NCBI GenBank assembly: GCA_029945375.1
Contig: CM057063.1
Coordinates: forward strand, 1,426,001 to 1,490,000
DNA: 64,000 nucleotides
From: Agaricus subrufescens
Lineage: Eukaryota > Basidiomycota > Agaricomycetes > Agaricales > Agaricaceae
Reading direction: 5' to 3'
Part shown: in pieces, positions 1-11,849 of the stretch
Layout: each line of letters starts with the position of its first letter
Position numbering within the stretch: the first letter of the stretch is position 1
Translations under genes and position numbers: made by a program
The notes under the pieces: generated by a model
Database searches by the model: none
What the model was told of the DNA's origin: nothing
What the model saw: the letters and a program-made list of their open reading frames with translations, nothing else

Positions 1-676
1 GGGATTAAGACACCTTCATAAAACATAATTAGATCAAGAAATTAACTCCATATAGAAAAATATACGAGGAATCCTGGCCCGCCTGAATAGTCACTTTGTC
101 TGAGTATGCGACAGCACCTGTTCCATCCTTGAGCTGAAGAGAGCTAATCAAGCACGATAAACATATATTTGGATGTCATGGAAGCAATTACGTACATTAA
201 TGTTCCGCCTGCGATGTCGACGACCCAAGTGTGAGACGTATCAGTGGTTGCATCAAAAGATTTAAGCTATACACCAAAAAAGTCAGATCATATACTCAAA
301 AAGGCATGTATGCCCCACTCACCGGGTTTGCGCCGGGCTGACCGCCTACACGCATTGTCTCAGAATCTGACTCAACCGGTCAAGCGTATCAGCGATATAA
401 CGCACCCGGGATGACCGTGAGCCAGTAGGGGGGCGTGCCTTCATGCCACGCCAAAAGGGAGGGCTCTGTATAATGACGCCATGGCCGTCAGGAAAGAGAT
501 GGAAGAACAATATATCATCTACACACGGCATTGCGCAAGGCCCGCGCTAGAATTAAAGTGAGTATGCGCACGATGTAGTAGCGCAGGACGTACGGAGTAT
601 CGATACCCATGGCGGCGGAGGCGGAACGCGCATAGGCGAGGGCGAGGATGGAGGCAGTGGCGATAGTAAGTTGCAT
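1..676 (-). CDS. Small secreted cell-surface protein, partial (Kre9/Knh1-like Ig-fold family)
   Basis: The N-terminus is a clear signal peptide (MQLTIATASILALAYARSASA) from the ATG at 676. Joining exons at GT..AG sites gives a core reading AQCQPSLLAWHEGTPPYWLTV, then IPGGQPGANP, a TWVVDIAGGT strand and an LKDGTGAVAYSDKVTI strand. This order (QCQP, W.GGTPPY, PGGQP, LKDGTG) is typical of the small secreted, often GPI-anchored, Ser-rich proteins common in basidiomycetes that resemble yeast Kre9/Knh1 and are assumed to act at the wall surface. At least five short exons are needed. The gene runs off the left edge, so the Ser/Thr-rich tail and any GPI signal are not seen. A paralogue lies at 52643-53696. 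No enzyme motif is visible and the exact role is unknown. Confidence 0.72.
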
Positions 677-1119
677 GATTACAGCCGTAAAAGTTGTTTA
701 TAGAAATCGAAAACGACAAGGGCGTCGGTGGATAGAGGTGGAGGGGAAGCAAAGGATTAGAAAGAGAAGATGGTCGTTAAGAACAAGCCGGGGCAGAAAG
801 GAGCTCGATTTTTGTACCCGGCGGCCTGTCACACCCTCAAGTGTCAGCCACTCCGGCGATCCGGCACTCCTTCGTCTATTCTCCTCGACATTGCAGCTTT
901 ATTCCGGGGAATTCCACAAGAAACCTTCATATATGCTGTTTTATGAATACGGCAGCGAGCTATACTAGATGCAGTTATAGGATGATGCTCCTGCGAACAA
1001 GTGCTTCCATATTATCCATAAAACGATCTCGCTGATTCCACTCCCAACACCAATGCTCCCCTCAGTGGTCGACTCCATATCACTTCGAGCAGCATTTGGT
1101 AAAAGAAACATGAACACAC

Positions 1120-4100
1120 CTATAATCCAATCCAACTACTCCTGCCACCAGGATTATGCAGACTAGTATGTCCTATTTTTACGACATCATACTCCCCGCC
1201 ACCTGACAGAGATGTACCCCTTTTCGGTGGTTGTTTCTGCGATAAGGCAGGTGTCCTGAAGAAAGTGTCGTCATCTGCAAGAGGGCTCGGAACGCTCGTC
1301 GGTGAAGGTAAGTTGTTTTTTCCACTGGGATACATCGACAGCTCGTCTTTTCCTCCAGGAGGGGTCATAATCATTAAGAATGACTCTGCATGCCATTCAT
1401 ACCACACCTGTCTTTCATTAGTCAAACGCCAAATTGATACCTGTAATTCGGATCCACTCGGTAGATATAACGGCTCCTGAAAAAAGACATTAACCTTATA
1501 GAGCTTGGTGGGCCACAAAGACCCGCACCTTGAATGGGAAGAAGAGAGGGAACCAGCTCAACATGTCTTTTGATACTAAATCCTTTCTATGGGGATGGAT
1601 GCTCAAGCCTATGTTTCCGTACAGAACCTATGGTCCATCAATATCGTACGACAAGACTCGATCGAGGAGGGACCTACTGCTTCAAAATAGCCAGCCAGGC
1701 CACTATACGACACCCGTCAAATATGCCGTACGATCTGCATAGATTCACGACATACTGTAATACGCCCGCATGGGGAATCCAGAACCTCAGCCTGGCAGAT
1801 CGAACATTATGGTTATTGGTCAAAGGGGTGCCTAGCCGCCAACGGGTTTAGATTATCGACGATCTGAACTCGCTGCCAAACTCACCCTGAACTCCTAGGA
1901 TGACGTCCTTCCTCGGATGCTCGAATTCCCAACACTCCTGAATCTGTGAGCCACATCTTCCATCTGGCTCCTGTTTGTCTCCGCTAAGGATATTGACAGC
2001 CTGAAACATGACCACATAGGGAGTTTCTAGTGACTCGGTGTTTTTACTTGATCTCGCTTCGTAGTACAGTTTTGATGACGAAAGGGGAGCTAGATGCGCC
2101 GTATAGGAGGAAGGAATCGATATACCCGTTGCTGTCAAGGATAATTAGCCTCTAGTCCAGAAGACATTGGCAATCTATATTTACGCTTTAAGAATCGCTG
2201 TGCACCATCCAAGCATTCTGGACTCAGTTCGTTGTCACCGAAAGATCCCAGTAACTCGCTGATCAGAATATCAACCGGTTCGGGTACCTCTAACAGCCTC
2301 ATATCACCAAATAGTAATTTGACTTTACCGCCCCATTCTCGATCTTTCCTCTGTTGTAACCTAGGATAAAATTCCAGGTTACCGCCCCAAACTTCACGAG
2401 ATAAAATTTGAACTCACGTAACATAAGCATTGGAGTTCTTTTCTACTGCATATACCGAGACCTCTCTTTGAGAGCGGTCAATTGCTCTCAGACACCTTGC
2501 CACGAGTGGCCCTCGACCGGCACCGGCTATACAACAAACTCTACGGCCTCTTTCAATAATCTAGGGAGTGAGCTTGATTAAAACACTCACACCCGTTCTC
2601 CCCCTGGCTGGTCCACAAGTGCTCTGAAGATTGCCTGCAACAAGCGCAATCATCAGTTGCTACACTGTATCCTCTGATAAACATACCCACCTCTTCGTAC
2701 CTCTCGTACTTGACAGGATCCTGCTCGAATGTTTGATAAGTCATACTTTGCAAATTATCCATCAATGGCTGTAATAAACAGAATTTCAATCTTCGCTGTT
2801 AACTTTCAGGAAGGGATATCACACCTGTAAAGGGGCTTGCAGATAATCCTGGTATCCCTGGGCAAAATTCTCCACCGTCCCTGATTGATGCGCATTTCGT
2901 ACGGCGGCACTCGTCTTCTCCAAGAACTTGAGATACTGGGAATACGCAACTTCACCTCCACGCGAATGCTTGTTAGTCGTTACATCCGCAAGTATTACAG
3001 TCGGCCGATGCTAAAAGGAGATCATACAGACGTCTTGCGCCAGTAAGAGTAGCGAAAGGAGAAAACGCGCACAATCATACTGTCTCGGATGAAATTTTGC
3101 GTAGGCTTTGGGAGGACAGGGTATCCTTTTGTATTCGCGATGAATGTAGAGGCCGGGAGGAAGATGTACCTGACTGATTCGGCGGCCCATTTGCTCAAAA
3201 CGCCTAGCTTGGACGGGAGAGGCGGAGTCAAATCAAGCGCTACGAATCATCAGGGACGGCTGAACTCTAGTGAACATAAGTGAAGGTAAGACGCACTCAA
3301 GGTCAGCCGAGGGTTATAATCACAAATCGATCTTATGACATCCCACATTTCCCAAGTGGCATTCATTTCACCCTCGGAAGAACTTGAGGCTGGGGACGAC
3401 GATGGATCCGGAGAAATGAACAACGAAGGTAAGGATGAAGAAGAACTAGTCACGTCGGGTGATATCCCCAGACCCGGAGTCGCAGAGGGTTGCGCCGGCG
3501 GTGCGGCCTGGTTTTGCAATATCGTGGGGTTATATATGGGAAGACGGACGGATAGATAGATGTAGGGCGTATTTTTGAGACAATTGTTTACTACACGGGC
3601 GTACGACGCCACATGAGACCGGTTCCGCGGTGCCGGAAGAATCGCAGTTTGGATATGGAGATAAGAGGCATAGGCTAGCTCCTGCTGCAGAGCCTGTAAG
3701 TGAAGAGAATAGAAGATCCATCAGAAGTAGGATGACGAAGAGAAAGGGGGACTGTACGATCTCAGCATCGTGACGAATCCCATCGTCCTCTGCGTCAAGC
3801 TCGAGCCAATCGGATATCATGAGCGTGATACCCTCAGCTTCATCTATCCTGGTGATAGTAACTTCATCCTGCAAGAACCCAGGTCGGGCACGCCATTGTT
3901 CTGCGGCGGCGGCTCGTTCCTTGTTTTTCTTTTCAACATCGATCGGTGCCTCTGTTGTCTCTTCGAGGGATTTAGATTCATCCTGATTTTCACCGATTTT
4001 TTCGATGCCGTGTGACTCAAATACAGCAGTAGATAGCGGGGAACTAGGCAACAAACACATCCCTTCCCATCGCTCCTTCCAATTTTGAGTTGTCAAAGGG

Positions 4101-4420
4101 AGACAGATGGTTTCGTAGCCCTTGTCCCTGGCTTCTTTTATCAGCTGTAATACTGGAGTGTCCGGTAGCTCTTTTTGTGCGTGTGGAAGGCGTGGATCCT
4201 GTGGTCTATGTGCGGGTGGCGGATTGGATGAGAGAGACGAGACTGATGCACGGAGGATGTCGTCCAAAGTGAAGTAAGTCGCAAGGCCAGCTGAAGGAGG
4301 GTGATGCCATTGCGCCATGACCGGGACAGGATGTGCGGGAATGCGTAGATCTGCGATCCCGGCGGGAGGGCGAGAAACCAGGGCGAGGCAAACTCCCAGG
4401 CGTGCTTTATCTTCCACCAT
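1120..4420 (-). CDS. PRMT5: Protein arginine N-methyltransferase 5 (PRMT5/Skb1/Hsl7)
   Basis: Type II arginine methyltransferase that symmetrically dimethylates Sm proteins and histones. Conserved blocks appear in order on the minus strand: the N-terminal TIM-barrel segment [19 protein letters not shown] near 3650; [19 protein letters not shown] near 3180; [21 protein letters not shown] near 2750; the SAM-binding GAGRGPL motif near 2520; VYAVEKN near 2450; the double-E loop [20 protein letters not shown] near 2240; APLSSSKLY near 2080; and the C-terminal WYEWHAESF with [13 protein letters not shown] and stop at 1120. About ten introns interrupt it; one separates FPLFFPFK from EPLYLPSG near 1500. 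The start is placed at the ATG at 4420 because it opens a continuous frame and leaves about 100 bp to the divergent gene. A more upstream in-frame ATG at 4609 would overlap that gene. Identification is firm; the N-terminus is less certain. Confidence 0.93.
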
Positions 4421-4526
4421 GTCTTCCAGATCTGATGGCACCCATCCATTTCGGCCCCGCAATCCATTCACATTGTCCGTCCGGGAATGCCTTCTTGCAA
4501 AGCGCACCACCGACCTGCCCAAGGCC

Positions 4527-5598
4527 ATGCACGATATATCAAGCCGGCCACTGTATTCCACGTTCTTGCGGTCTTCTGACGTCGCCGATACGTCGCAGCC
4601 ATGTTTCAAGTTATGGGACTACATCATATCCTTCCTAACGGACGCACTCCCTCGTCGAATCTTTTTCTACGTAGTCCTCCTTCAAATTCCTAATATCTTT
4701 CTACCTCGTCTGGTGTTTCTCTTTGACGACCCCGCTTTGTCGCTCGTTGAGATGAAACACCTCGTAGTTGAGCAACTTTCGAGGGAAATGGCTAGGAGGG
4801 ACCTAGGCGACACTACCCATGGACTGCAACTCGTCCTCCATCAGAGATGGAAGACCTTCGATAGATTCAACTACAATCTAGGGATTGGGACCTTCGTTGC
4901 CTGCTTTTGCTTGCCGTTGTGAGTCCATTTCTCCGCGGCCCTTGCTCTTAGTCCTAACTTGGGTTTCTGTCTCAGTTGCTCCATGAATCTATGGCGCGCA
5001 GCATTAACTGGGGAAGACTGGAGTATCTTTCCATATCTCGCTTGCCTATACCATTGTTTATTGACCCTTCTCCTTGTGTTCGTGGGCCACCCACCAAATT
5101 TTGAGTATTGCTCAGGAAAATACATGGTAGCGACCTATAGGACCCTCAAAGTTGCAATGGTAAGCATACACAATGCACGGAGAATTTGAAATGCATACCA
5201 AGTTTGATATTAGCAGCTCCAAAGAGAAGTACATCAACCAGGCTTGTGGAATACGTACACCGAATTATCTCTGCCTCTTGCCTTGACAGCGTGGTATATT
5301 CCCTCGTTTCATTCTGATGTACCGAGGACTTACTCACAACGACAGGCTTATGATTATATTCATTGTGATTTCAAGCACTTATGGGGAGCATTTCGACAGC
5401 ATGCCGGACAAGAACAGAGTCGAAATGGAGTTCCAAATGGGTATTTCATTCAGTTTTCTTGCCTTCACTTCCATTTTCGTATGCTCCGTTCATGCGTCGT
5501 CGAAACAAGACGACGTGGCTAGAGAATGCTATGACCAAGTTGGGGAGGCAACTGCTGAGCACTCTTTTCGGGTGTTAGCTCGTTCGGCCAACACCTAA
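4527..5598 (+). CDS. Multi-pass membrane protein of a basidiomycete-specific type; possibly frameshifted
   Basis: Exon 1 (4527-4918) encodes a soluble start followed by a hydrophobic stretch (LPRRIFFYVVLLQIPNIF). A canonical intron (gtgagt..ctcag, 4919-4975) joins it to exon 2 (4976-5159) with two further hydrophobic segments (YLACLYHCLLTLLLVFVG). A second intron starts at 5160 (gtaagc). Exon 3 continues as WNTYTELSLPLALTAWYI. The pattern WDY..SFL..LPR..Y, a region starting with RTYK-like residues, then WN.....LPLA..AW, resembles a frequent uncharacterised membrane family in Agaricomycetes. After the AWYI segment the best hydrophobic frame shifts by one base (MIIFIVIS...), so the 3' part is either spliced in a way I cannot see or broken. 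Function unknown. Divergent from PRMT5. Confidence 0.55.
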
Positions 5599-6462
5599 CT
5601 AGGCTTTGATGATCATCCATGTGTTCTAATATTCCATCCACTACCGACATACTAGACAAGGTTAGTATGCACTACCCAACGCTACTTCTTTGCTGATCAC
5701 GAATCGCAATCGCATGACAACGCTCCAGGCCTTCCTATTCCACATCACCAGATCCTTGAGATTACATTTTGCGGGACCTCCGATCAAATACTGAACAGGC
5801 CCCGCCAGCGACGTGATAAATTATCAGGAACTAGTGACTAGGTTTCTCCCCTTGGGTATGAACGAGGTATATCTAGGAAACGACCCTTGACATGTACACC
5901 GGCTGATTTGGGCTGAAGGTTATAATGCACTTGGTAATTTACTGTCAAAAATTCTGTCACCGGCGATCACGCATGTACGGCTTTAACATCAAACATTGTA
6001 TTTTGGGCAAGTTTTCTTGGAGCGATTCGCCCCTTACTTCCTTTGCGTACCATCAGTCAATGTCAATCAAAATTCAAATAACAGCACAAATTCATTTAGC
6101 TTAATTAAGAGTAGGCGCTTGTCACCAGGCGCGTCATTGGCGCGTCACTTCGGTGCGAGCTGTTCTATTTAAAGCTTGAGGCATGAGGCGCATGTCTCAA
6201 AGCAGGTAGGCCGGAAGTCGCGTGAATTCTGCGACGAAGCGTGTTGAAGATATCTGGGAGACTTCCATCATGCGTCCATTTACTGGGGCATGGCTAGGAC
6301 GATGCATCGATCGAGCAGGATCAATCAATCAGTGATCGCTCGGGACGAAGTGATCAACATCAAAAGGACATGTTTACCAGTTGAGCAATTGAAATACTGT
6401 ATGCAGATCACCCTGATTATCGTCATCCCGTCTCGATCATGATCAGAATAATCGTCCGATGG
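5599..6462. other. Intergenic, no gene seen
   Basis: About 860 bp between the membrane-protein gene and the 3' end of the ankyrin gene. No open frame with protein-like composition or plausible exon chain was found on either strand. A TATTTAAA-type AT-rich box sits near 6170 within GC-rich surroundings (ggcgcgtcattggcgcgtcac), but no coding start follows it convincingly. Confidence 0.5.
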
Positions 6463-7278
6463 CTAGTTGAGCCTTGTTCGCTTGTCGCTGTTTTCGCCGA
6501 CTTGGCGGATATCGCTTTCCTGTTGCATTTCGTGCCCACGCGTGAATGTTTCTAGCACCTTGGCAGCAACGATTTGTCTTAGTTGATCTTCGTTTACCTC
6601 GGGCCCCTCTAAATGTTCTATTTGTTGCATCAGATCGTCTGTGAGAATTTCGGAGGCGACGTTTTGTGAGTGTTGTGATGGTGGAGCTGATGCAGGGACG
6701 TGATCGGGAGTGGGCAGGGAAGAAGTGTCGACGGAGGTATATAACGGGAGCTGTGCCTTGAGATAGGCGGCGACTTGTGGAAACTCCTCGCTCAGATGTT
6801 CGATAGCCTAAAACGGGGACAGGGTCACGTAGGCTCGCGATCGGAGAGGGGGAGGGCACATACAGAGATGCCCTCGTGATTAGTGTGGCTGAGGAGAGCG
6901 CCATGGTCGAGGAGGAATCGGGCAGTCTCAGTGTCTTCGACCGTGTAAAGAGGGGTGTCCCCATCATTGTCGGCCAGGTTGACATCGCCACCTGGGAGAG
7001 GGAGTGAGTACCCGAGTACCCGAATAGTAAGGTGCGCGCGAGAGGAGGCATACCGTGGGCTATGAGGTATTCCAGGACGTGCCTCTGGCCATAGGAGGCT
7101 GCGGCGTGCCTGACAAAAATGAGCGTGGGTGGCGGTGGCAGCGCGAGAAAACGAACATGGGCGTGTACGTGAACGGATCCTGGGCATTTGGACTATGACC
7201 CTGGTGCTCGACGAGCTCTCTGACGCGCTCGAGGTCGCCATCGCCAGCGGCGACCCAGATGTTTGTCTGCTGCCGCAT
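6463..7278 (-). CDS. Small ankyrin-repeat protein
   Basis: Four exons join cleanly. The protein starts MRQQTNIWVAAGDGDLERVR, then NAQDPFTYTPM|HAAASYGQRHVLEYLI, GGDVNLADNDGDTPLYTVED and ETARFLLDHGALLSHTNHEGIS, followed by IEHLSEEFPQVAAYL and a hydrophilic tail ending RTRLN at the stop at 6463. The blocks are three to four ankyrin repeats (TPMHAAASYG, DGDTPLYTV). Introns are gttcgt..gtcag, gtatgc..cccag and gtatgt..tttag. Comparable small ankyrin proteins occur throughout fungi, and the repeats probably mediate protein binding. I do not assign a partner. An alternative in-frame ATG at 7344 would extend the N-terminus by 22 residues, but the start at 7278 sits right before the repeat domain. It shares a promoter of about 100 bp with the divergent transcription factor. 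Confidence 0.85.
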
Positions 7279-7381
7279 AGTGGGGAGAGGCAAGCGGTGA
7301 CAAACAGGATCTGGGAGATCTGGACCCCTGAGTGGAGATGACAAGGTCTCAGAGTCGGGCTGCTGTTGAGGCTTGTCGGCG

Positions 7382-10300
7382 ATGGACTCTTACCACCACC
7401 TTCTTCCGAGACTCGGCCAGACTCGCTGTTGTGCGTCCCTCTCTCCTCCCGTGTCGCCGCCTCTCACCGTTTCCAGACTGGGCCCTCCTCTCCACCGACC
7501 TCCAATTCATCTATCTCGACCCTGTGCTGGCCTACCATCTCGAGACGGAGGCTCCCCTCCTCACCGGAAAGTCTCTTCTCTCGTTTGTCCATCCAGACGA
7601 ACAGGCCTCCGCCAAGACGGACCTCCGAAGCGTCCTCGAAAGCCGCACTCTCCATGGCTCCGTCACTCGGTGCGCGCATTTTTTCTCGCATCGCTTATAC
7701 TCTCTTGTCTCACCTCGCGTGTCAGTGTCCGTTTTTCCCGCCTATCGAAGATTCGACGCCAGCTCGGCCATACAGGCCCTTCTCAGACATGGTCTGAAGA
7801 AGAGAAATTAGCGGTTGATGCCAATTATATGGCTGTGGACATCGTCATTAACTGGGCCGCGGAAGGCCTCGTCCTTTGTTTCATACACGCCACAGTTGAC
7901 CTTGATCCACAAAGCGACAATGATGAACTTAACAAATCTGACTGGACAAACTGGTGCGGAACACCATATATGCCTCTAGGGCAATTTCAGCTCCTTTACC
8001 GATGTCTCCTCGATTACCTGCCGCAAAGATCCCCAAATAGCCCTCCCACCAGAATATTCCAGATCCTGGCCAACCAGCCCCGTCGTCAACTTCTTCTTTC
8101 GTGGCCTCCGGATCAAGGTAATGGCCTTACGGGCAGGGACTTTGCCAAACTCGTGGAAAATGCGGAATTGGCTGCTGGTCCACAAAAAGGTAACGATGCC
8201 AAAACGAGCTGCACACGCAGGTACAGGGCCACGCAACTCATGTCTCCCTCGCTTGGCGAGGTGGAGAGTATCTTTATACCGCATGGTACCCTTCTTTCCT
8301 TTCCCTTCTACCAGACGCGCTCACTTTTGATTTCCCCCCTCTCATGCTAGGTTCTGTAATTTTTGCCTGCCACAAGGTCGAATCGTCTATGCGCAGCACA
8401 TCCACAGATTCAACTCCCATGGAGCATCAGCTGGCCTATAATAATATCGATAACCCTCCAAATTACCCTCCGTCCTCGGCTCCGGCCTACTACGACTCTC
8501 CTACCTCCTACCCTCTCAACCCTACCTATAATCAAGGTTATCTTCCTCATCAGCCTGTTTCTATCCCGCGGTCTCCCACCTACCCCTCATCCCGATGGTC
8601 CCAGGTCCAGCAGCCCCAAAATTACTCCCCAACCCAGCCACTCCCACCACAACAGCAATGGACGACACCCAGCCCCACGCATCCGATCGCACAGCTTCCA
8701 CCCTTGCTACCTCACACACATACATCACCGTCCATGAATAATAATAATCACCGTCCCGGACCTTACTCGAATACATTGGCAGCCGGGCCGTCTTGGCAGG
8801 CACCTTCAGGAGGTTATGAGGTTTATCGGGCCCCATCTCCTGCTAGCTATGGAATTTACTCTCCAAATATCCCAAGGAGTACTGGTACCGGTAACGTGGG
8901 AGCAGGTTTACTGCCCACAAATACATCTCTGACGAGTCCGAATGTAACCCATGATGTTGTCCCCCCACCCAAACGTCGGATAAGTCCTGGGTCAGTCAAG
9001 GGCGGAGATCAGTATAGCCACGCCACAAGCAGCGGAAGGGGCACTGGAAATCGGCCATCGGGTATTCTTGAATGCTCGAGCTGTGGTGCAACTGCGAGTC
9101 CGGAGTGGAGGAAAGGCCCATCGGGTAAGAAAGAGCTATGTAATGCGTATGTCCCATTAGCCATGTATTCGGATTATCTGATGTCTCACCGTTATTTGAA
9201 TTTCAGATGTGGTCTGCGATATGCGCGATCACGAGCCAAAAAGGATGGTAGTGGTTCCGGCCAAGGACGCACAAAGAAAGCGGAAAAAGTCGACATACAT
9301 GAGAAAGCCGGACCCCACCATATTGTTGGAGGCAACGGAAGTACGAATGGGTCAGATTTGAAACGAGGTATTAGGGCAAAACATGGAGGCAGTCCTGGTG
9401 GCAGGATGACACCTCCCTTCTCCACCATCGCTGCTGCTGGTGGTTCTCCCGGGTACGCCAACACAATCATGCGCAGGAGCTTCGGGTCTGGGTCCGAATA
9501 TGGTACGCCGGGAACCCCACCCAGTGCAAGTGGAAGCGACAGTGGTCAACATGGACATGTATCCTATACACCCTTTGCAACAGGTGCCACTGGAGAAGTT
9601 GGGACCCAAAATGGGAATACGGTGACCCCTTCACCCTCACCTCCCGCACCAGCTTCGATTTCTATGCCGTCGACTTCGGCTTCTGGATCATTGGGTTTAT
9701 CTACGTCTAGCGCTTCGACTTCGTCTGCCCTCAGTGCTGCCGGTGCCTCTACTTTGACTTCGACTTCAACGCTTCCCCAGATAGAGTCCGCACAAGATAA
9801 CAACTTTATTCACTACCACCCTCCTTCCCAGCAGCACGATCGGGTAATTCCGCCTTTGAGTGTGCACCCTCATTCTTACTCCCATTCCCAGCTACATTCC
9901 CCCCAAGGTTCCCAATCTCATCCGCCCCATTTCCCGCCTGTTGGTTCTATTAACTCGACTGGACAAGCACATTACGTTCATACGTACACTGCAAGGCCAT
10001 CGCCTCTATCACAAGCGAATAATATCGTCACTGGGCCTGCGGCTGGTCCTTTGACACCCTTGTCAGTGCCACCTTCCGCGACTGAGGGGGCTGATGGGAC
10101 TGGTTTAAGCAATGCAACACAATTGCCGCCTTTGTCTTATATGGACCGGCTTGTCGGGTCGAATTCGAGTAATGGTTCCAATCATACGAATCACGCTTCA
10201 TCGTTAGGAGAGGCGGGAATCGTTAAAGTTGAATACGCAGACCCGCAAGTACAAGGTAATGGAGGTAGTGGAAACGCCGAGTTGGGCGGAGGTGGAACGA

Positions 10301-10401
10301 GTACTGGGAGGGAGCCATTGACACCGCTCAGCGCAGAGAGCCCCATTGGGCCGGGAATTGGAGGTCGACATGGGAGAAGGTTGGTTTTGGGTGGTCAATG
10401 A
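7382..10401 (+). CDS. PAS-domain and GATA zinc-finger transcription factor (White Collar 2-like)
   Basis: Exons 7382-7430, 7477-7669, 7726-8285, 8351-9146 and 9207-10401 join in frame. The N-terminal third is a PAS-type sensor: YWALLSTDLQFIYLDPVLAY, LLTGKSLLSFVHPDE, FSRLSKIRRQLG, then AVDIVINWAAEGLVLCFIHA and VESIFIPHGSVIFACHKV. A long Pro/Ser/Gln-rich linker follows, with a basic PPKRRIS stretch. The single GATA finger is CSSCGATASPEWRKGPSGKK..LCNACGLRY, of the C-X2-C-X18-C-X2-C type, with an intron splitting the NAC codons at 9147-9206. The remaining ~390 residues are low-complexity and likely regulatory. Fungal PAS-GATA factors of this build partner light or nutrient sensors. No LOV flavin-binding cysteine motif is visible, so direct photoreception is unlikely. 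WC-2 orthology is inference; other PAS-GATA regulators are possible. Confidence 0.85.
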
Positions 10402-11849
10402 TGCCCAAAATTCGCCCGCTTGGACGATCGGGGCGTCTGGATATTCGGCTAGCAATGTCAGTTTATTTCGGCTGACCGCGACCTTGGAAGCCCCGGTATA
10501 TGCATTTATACACGTACGAACCTCGATATGCTCAACAGCGGTGGATGTGGCCAAATCGTCGTCATCGCGCTGACCTGCATCAACATTCCTCATTCCCCAC
10601 CTATGTGTCGTCCTCGTGCCTTTTGCCTGCCTGCACTTTTATCTGATGGGTGATTTTTCACCCTTAGCCCTGTCTTTGACGGAGTGTTGTATTACTACCT
10701 TCTCGTATTCTTCCTTCTGATTATGGACTCTGATTTAGGTTTGGGTTCTTTCCACCTTTTCCCCTATGTTTTTCCCGTTCTTCTTTCTGCAGCTGGCTTC
10801 CAGTTTTCGTTAGACGCGATGGGGAGGGACTCCACTCTCCGACCCTGGCCGCATTTCTTCACACTCACCAACACCGTTGCGTCCTTGTCAGCCTTCCGAG
10901 CTCCGTTACTCGCCTCGTCTCACGCCGGGCGCCGGACGCTTCACATCGAACATTTCACAATGAATACTTCACATCTTCATTTACTTGAGCACCCTCGCAA
11001 CCGCCCCTCTGTCAGTCGCATAATGATATGATTCATGTCGATAGTTCCCTACTATTAGCTCCGATTATTAACAGCGCCATACTTCCACTTGTTTTACTTT
11101 ATATTGGGGTCTCCTATCATTCTTCTTGTTCGTCGCGTGGTTTCGGTTCTGACGAATCGACGCTTGCCTCGCGGTTGAGCATGTGTTTGCATCTGGGTCT
11201 TCTATCAAGCGTCTAGCGCCCTTTTTCGATGTTCCATATCTTTTTTTTTTTCGCTTGGCCGTTTTTTTACACCACGAAGCCTTATAATAAACGCTAGAAT
11301 AAAATCATGGTACTGATACTGTATGACTCTTGGTATGGTACAATATATTCACATCTATTTTACTTGCAATACCTGAAAGTTCTGCATTTCATACTACACG
11401 TAAAATCCCGGAAGTAGGTCAGCCGTGTCCGGCGCTGACAACCGTAGCTTTTTATGTGCGTTATGTGTTTTGATACTGAAACCTCATGGTGAACTTGTGG
11501 TTGCTGACCGAAACTGTGTGTTTGATCCAAGAATAAAGAGGGGTTTGGATACGGGTCGAAGATCAGGGGCCCGGCCCCGTGAGTCGAATCCGGCCCAAAC
11601 ATAACTCTGTGAGAGCGATTGAAACTGTGGATTCTGCGAGACAGTAGACGAGGTGGATGGGGTGGGCGGCTTGTTTGTGATGTCATCTCCTCATTTATCT
11701 CATCTTATCTGATGAACATGACAAGGCGGCATTCTATCAGGCCGCCAATCTTGTGATTTACAACCACAGCACTTACACCCCTCTTAACAACCATCGGCCC
11801 GCATTCCTTCTTATCGCCACCTTTATCTACTACTTCAGAGAGAGCTATA
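10402..11849. other. Long intergenic region, no gene seen
   Basis: 1.45 kb between the PAS-GATA gene and Sds22. Open frames here (for example 10684-11031) have no recognisable domain, no usable exon partners and pyrimidine-rich content typical of 3' UTR or promoter. T-runs near 11230-11270 and an aataaa near 11287 could mark the end of a long 3' UTR of the upstream gene. Confidence 0.5.

Noticed and set aside
648..1035. Plus-strand frames near 0.65-1.0 kb
   Set aside because: They overlap the signal-peptide exon of the minus-strand secreted protein or lie in its promoter, and have no protein-like content.
3530..4609. Extending PRMT5 to the ATG at 4609
   Set aside because: The added residues show no PRMT5 similarity and would overlap the divergent membrane-protein gene.
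10684..11216. Hydrophobic frames after the PAS-GATA gene as a small membrane protein
   Set aside because: Pyrimidine-rich UTR-like DNA gives Leu/Phe/Ser-rich text by chance; no conserved motif or splice support.
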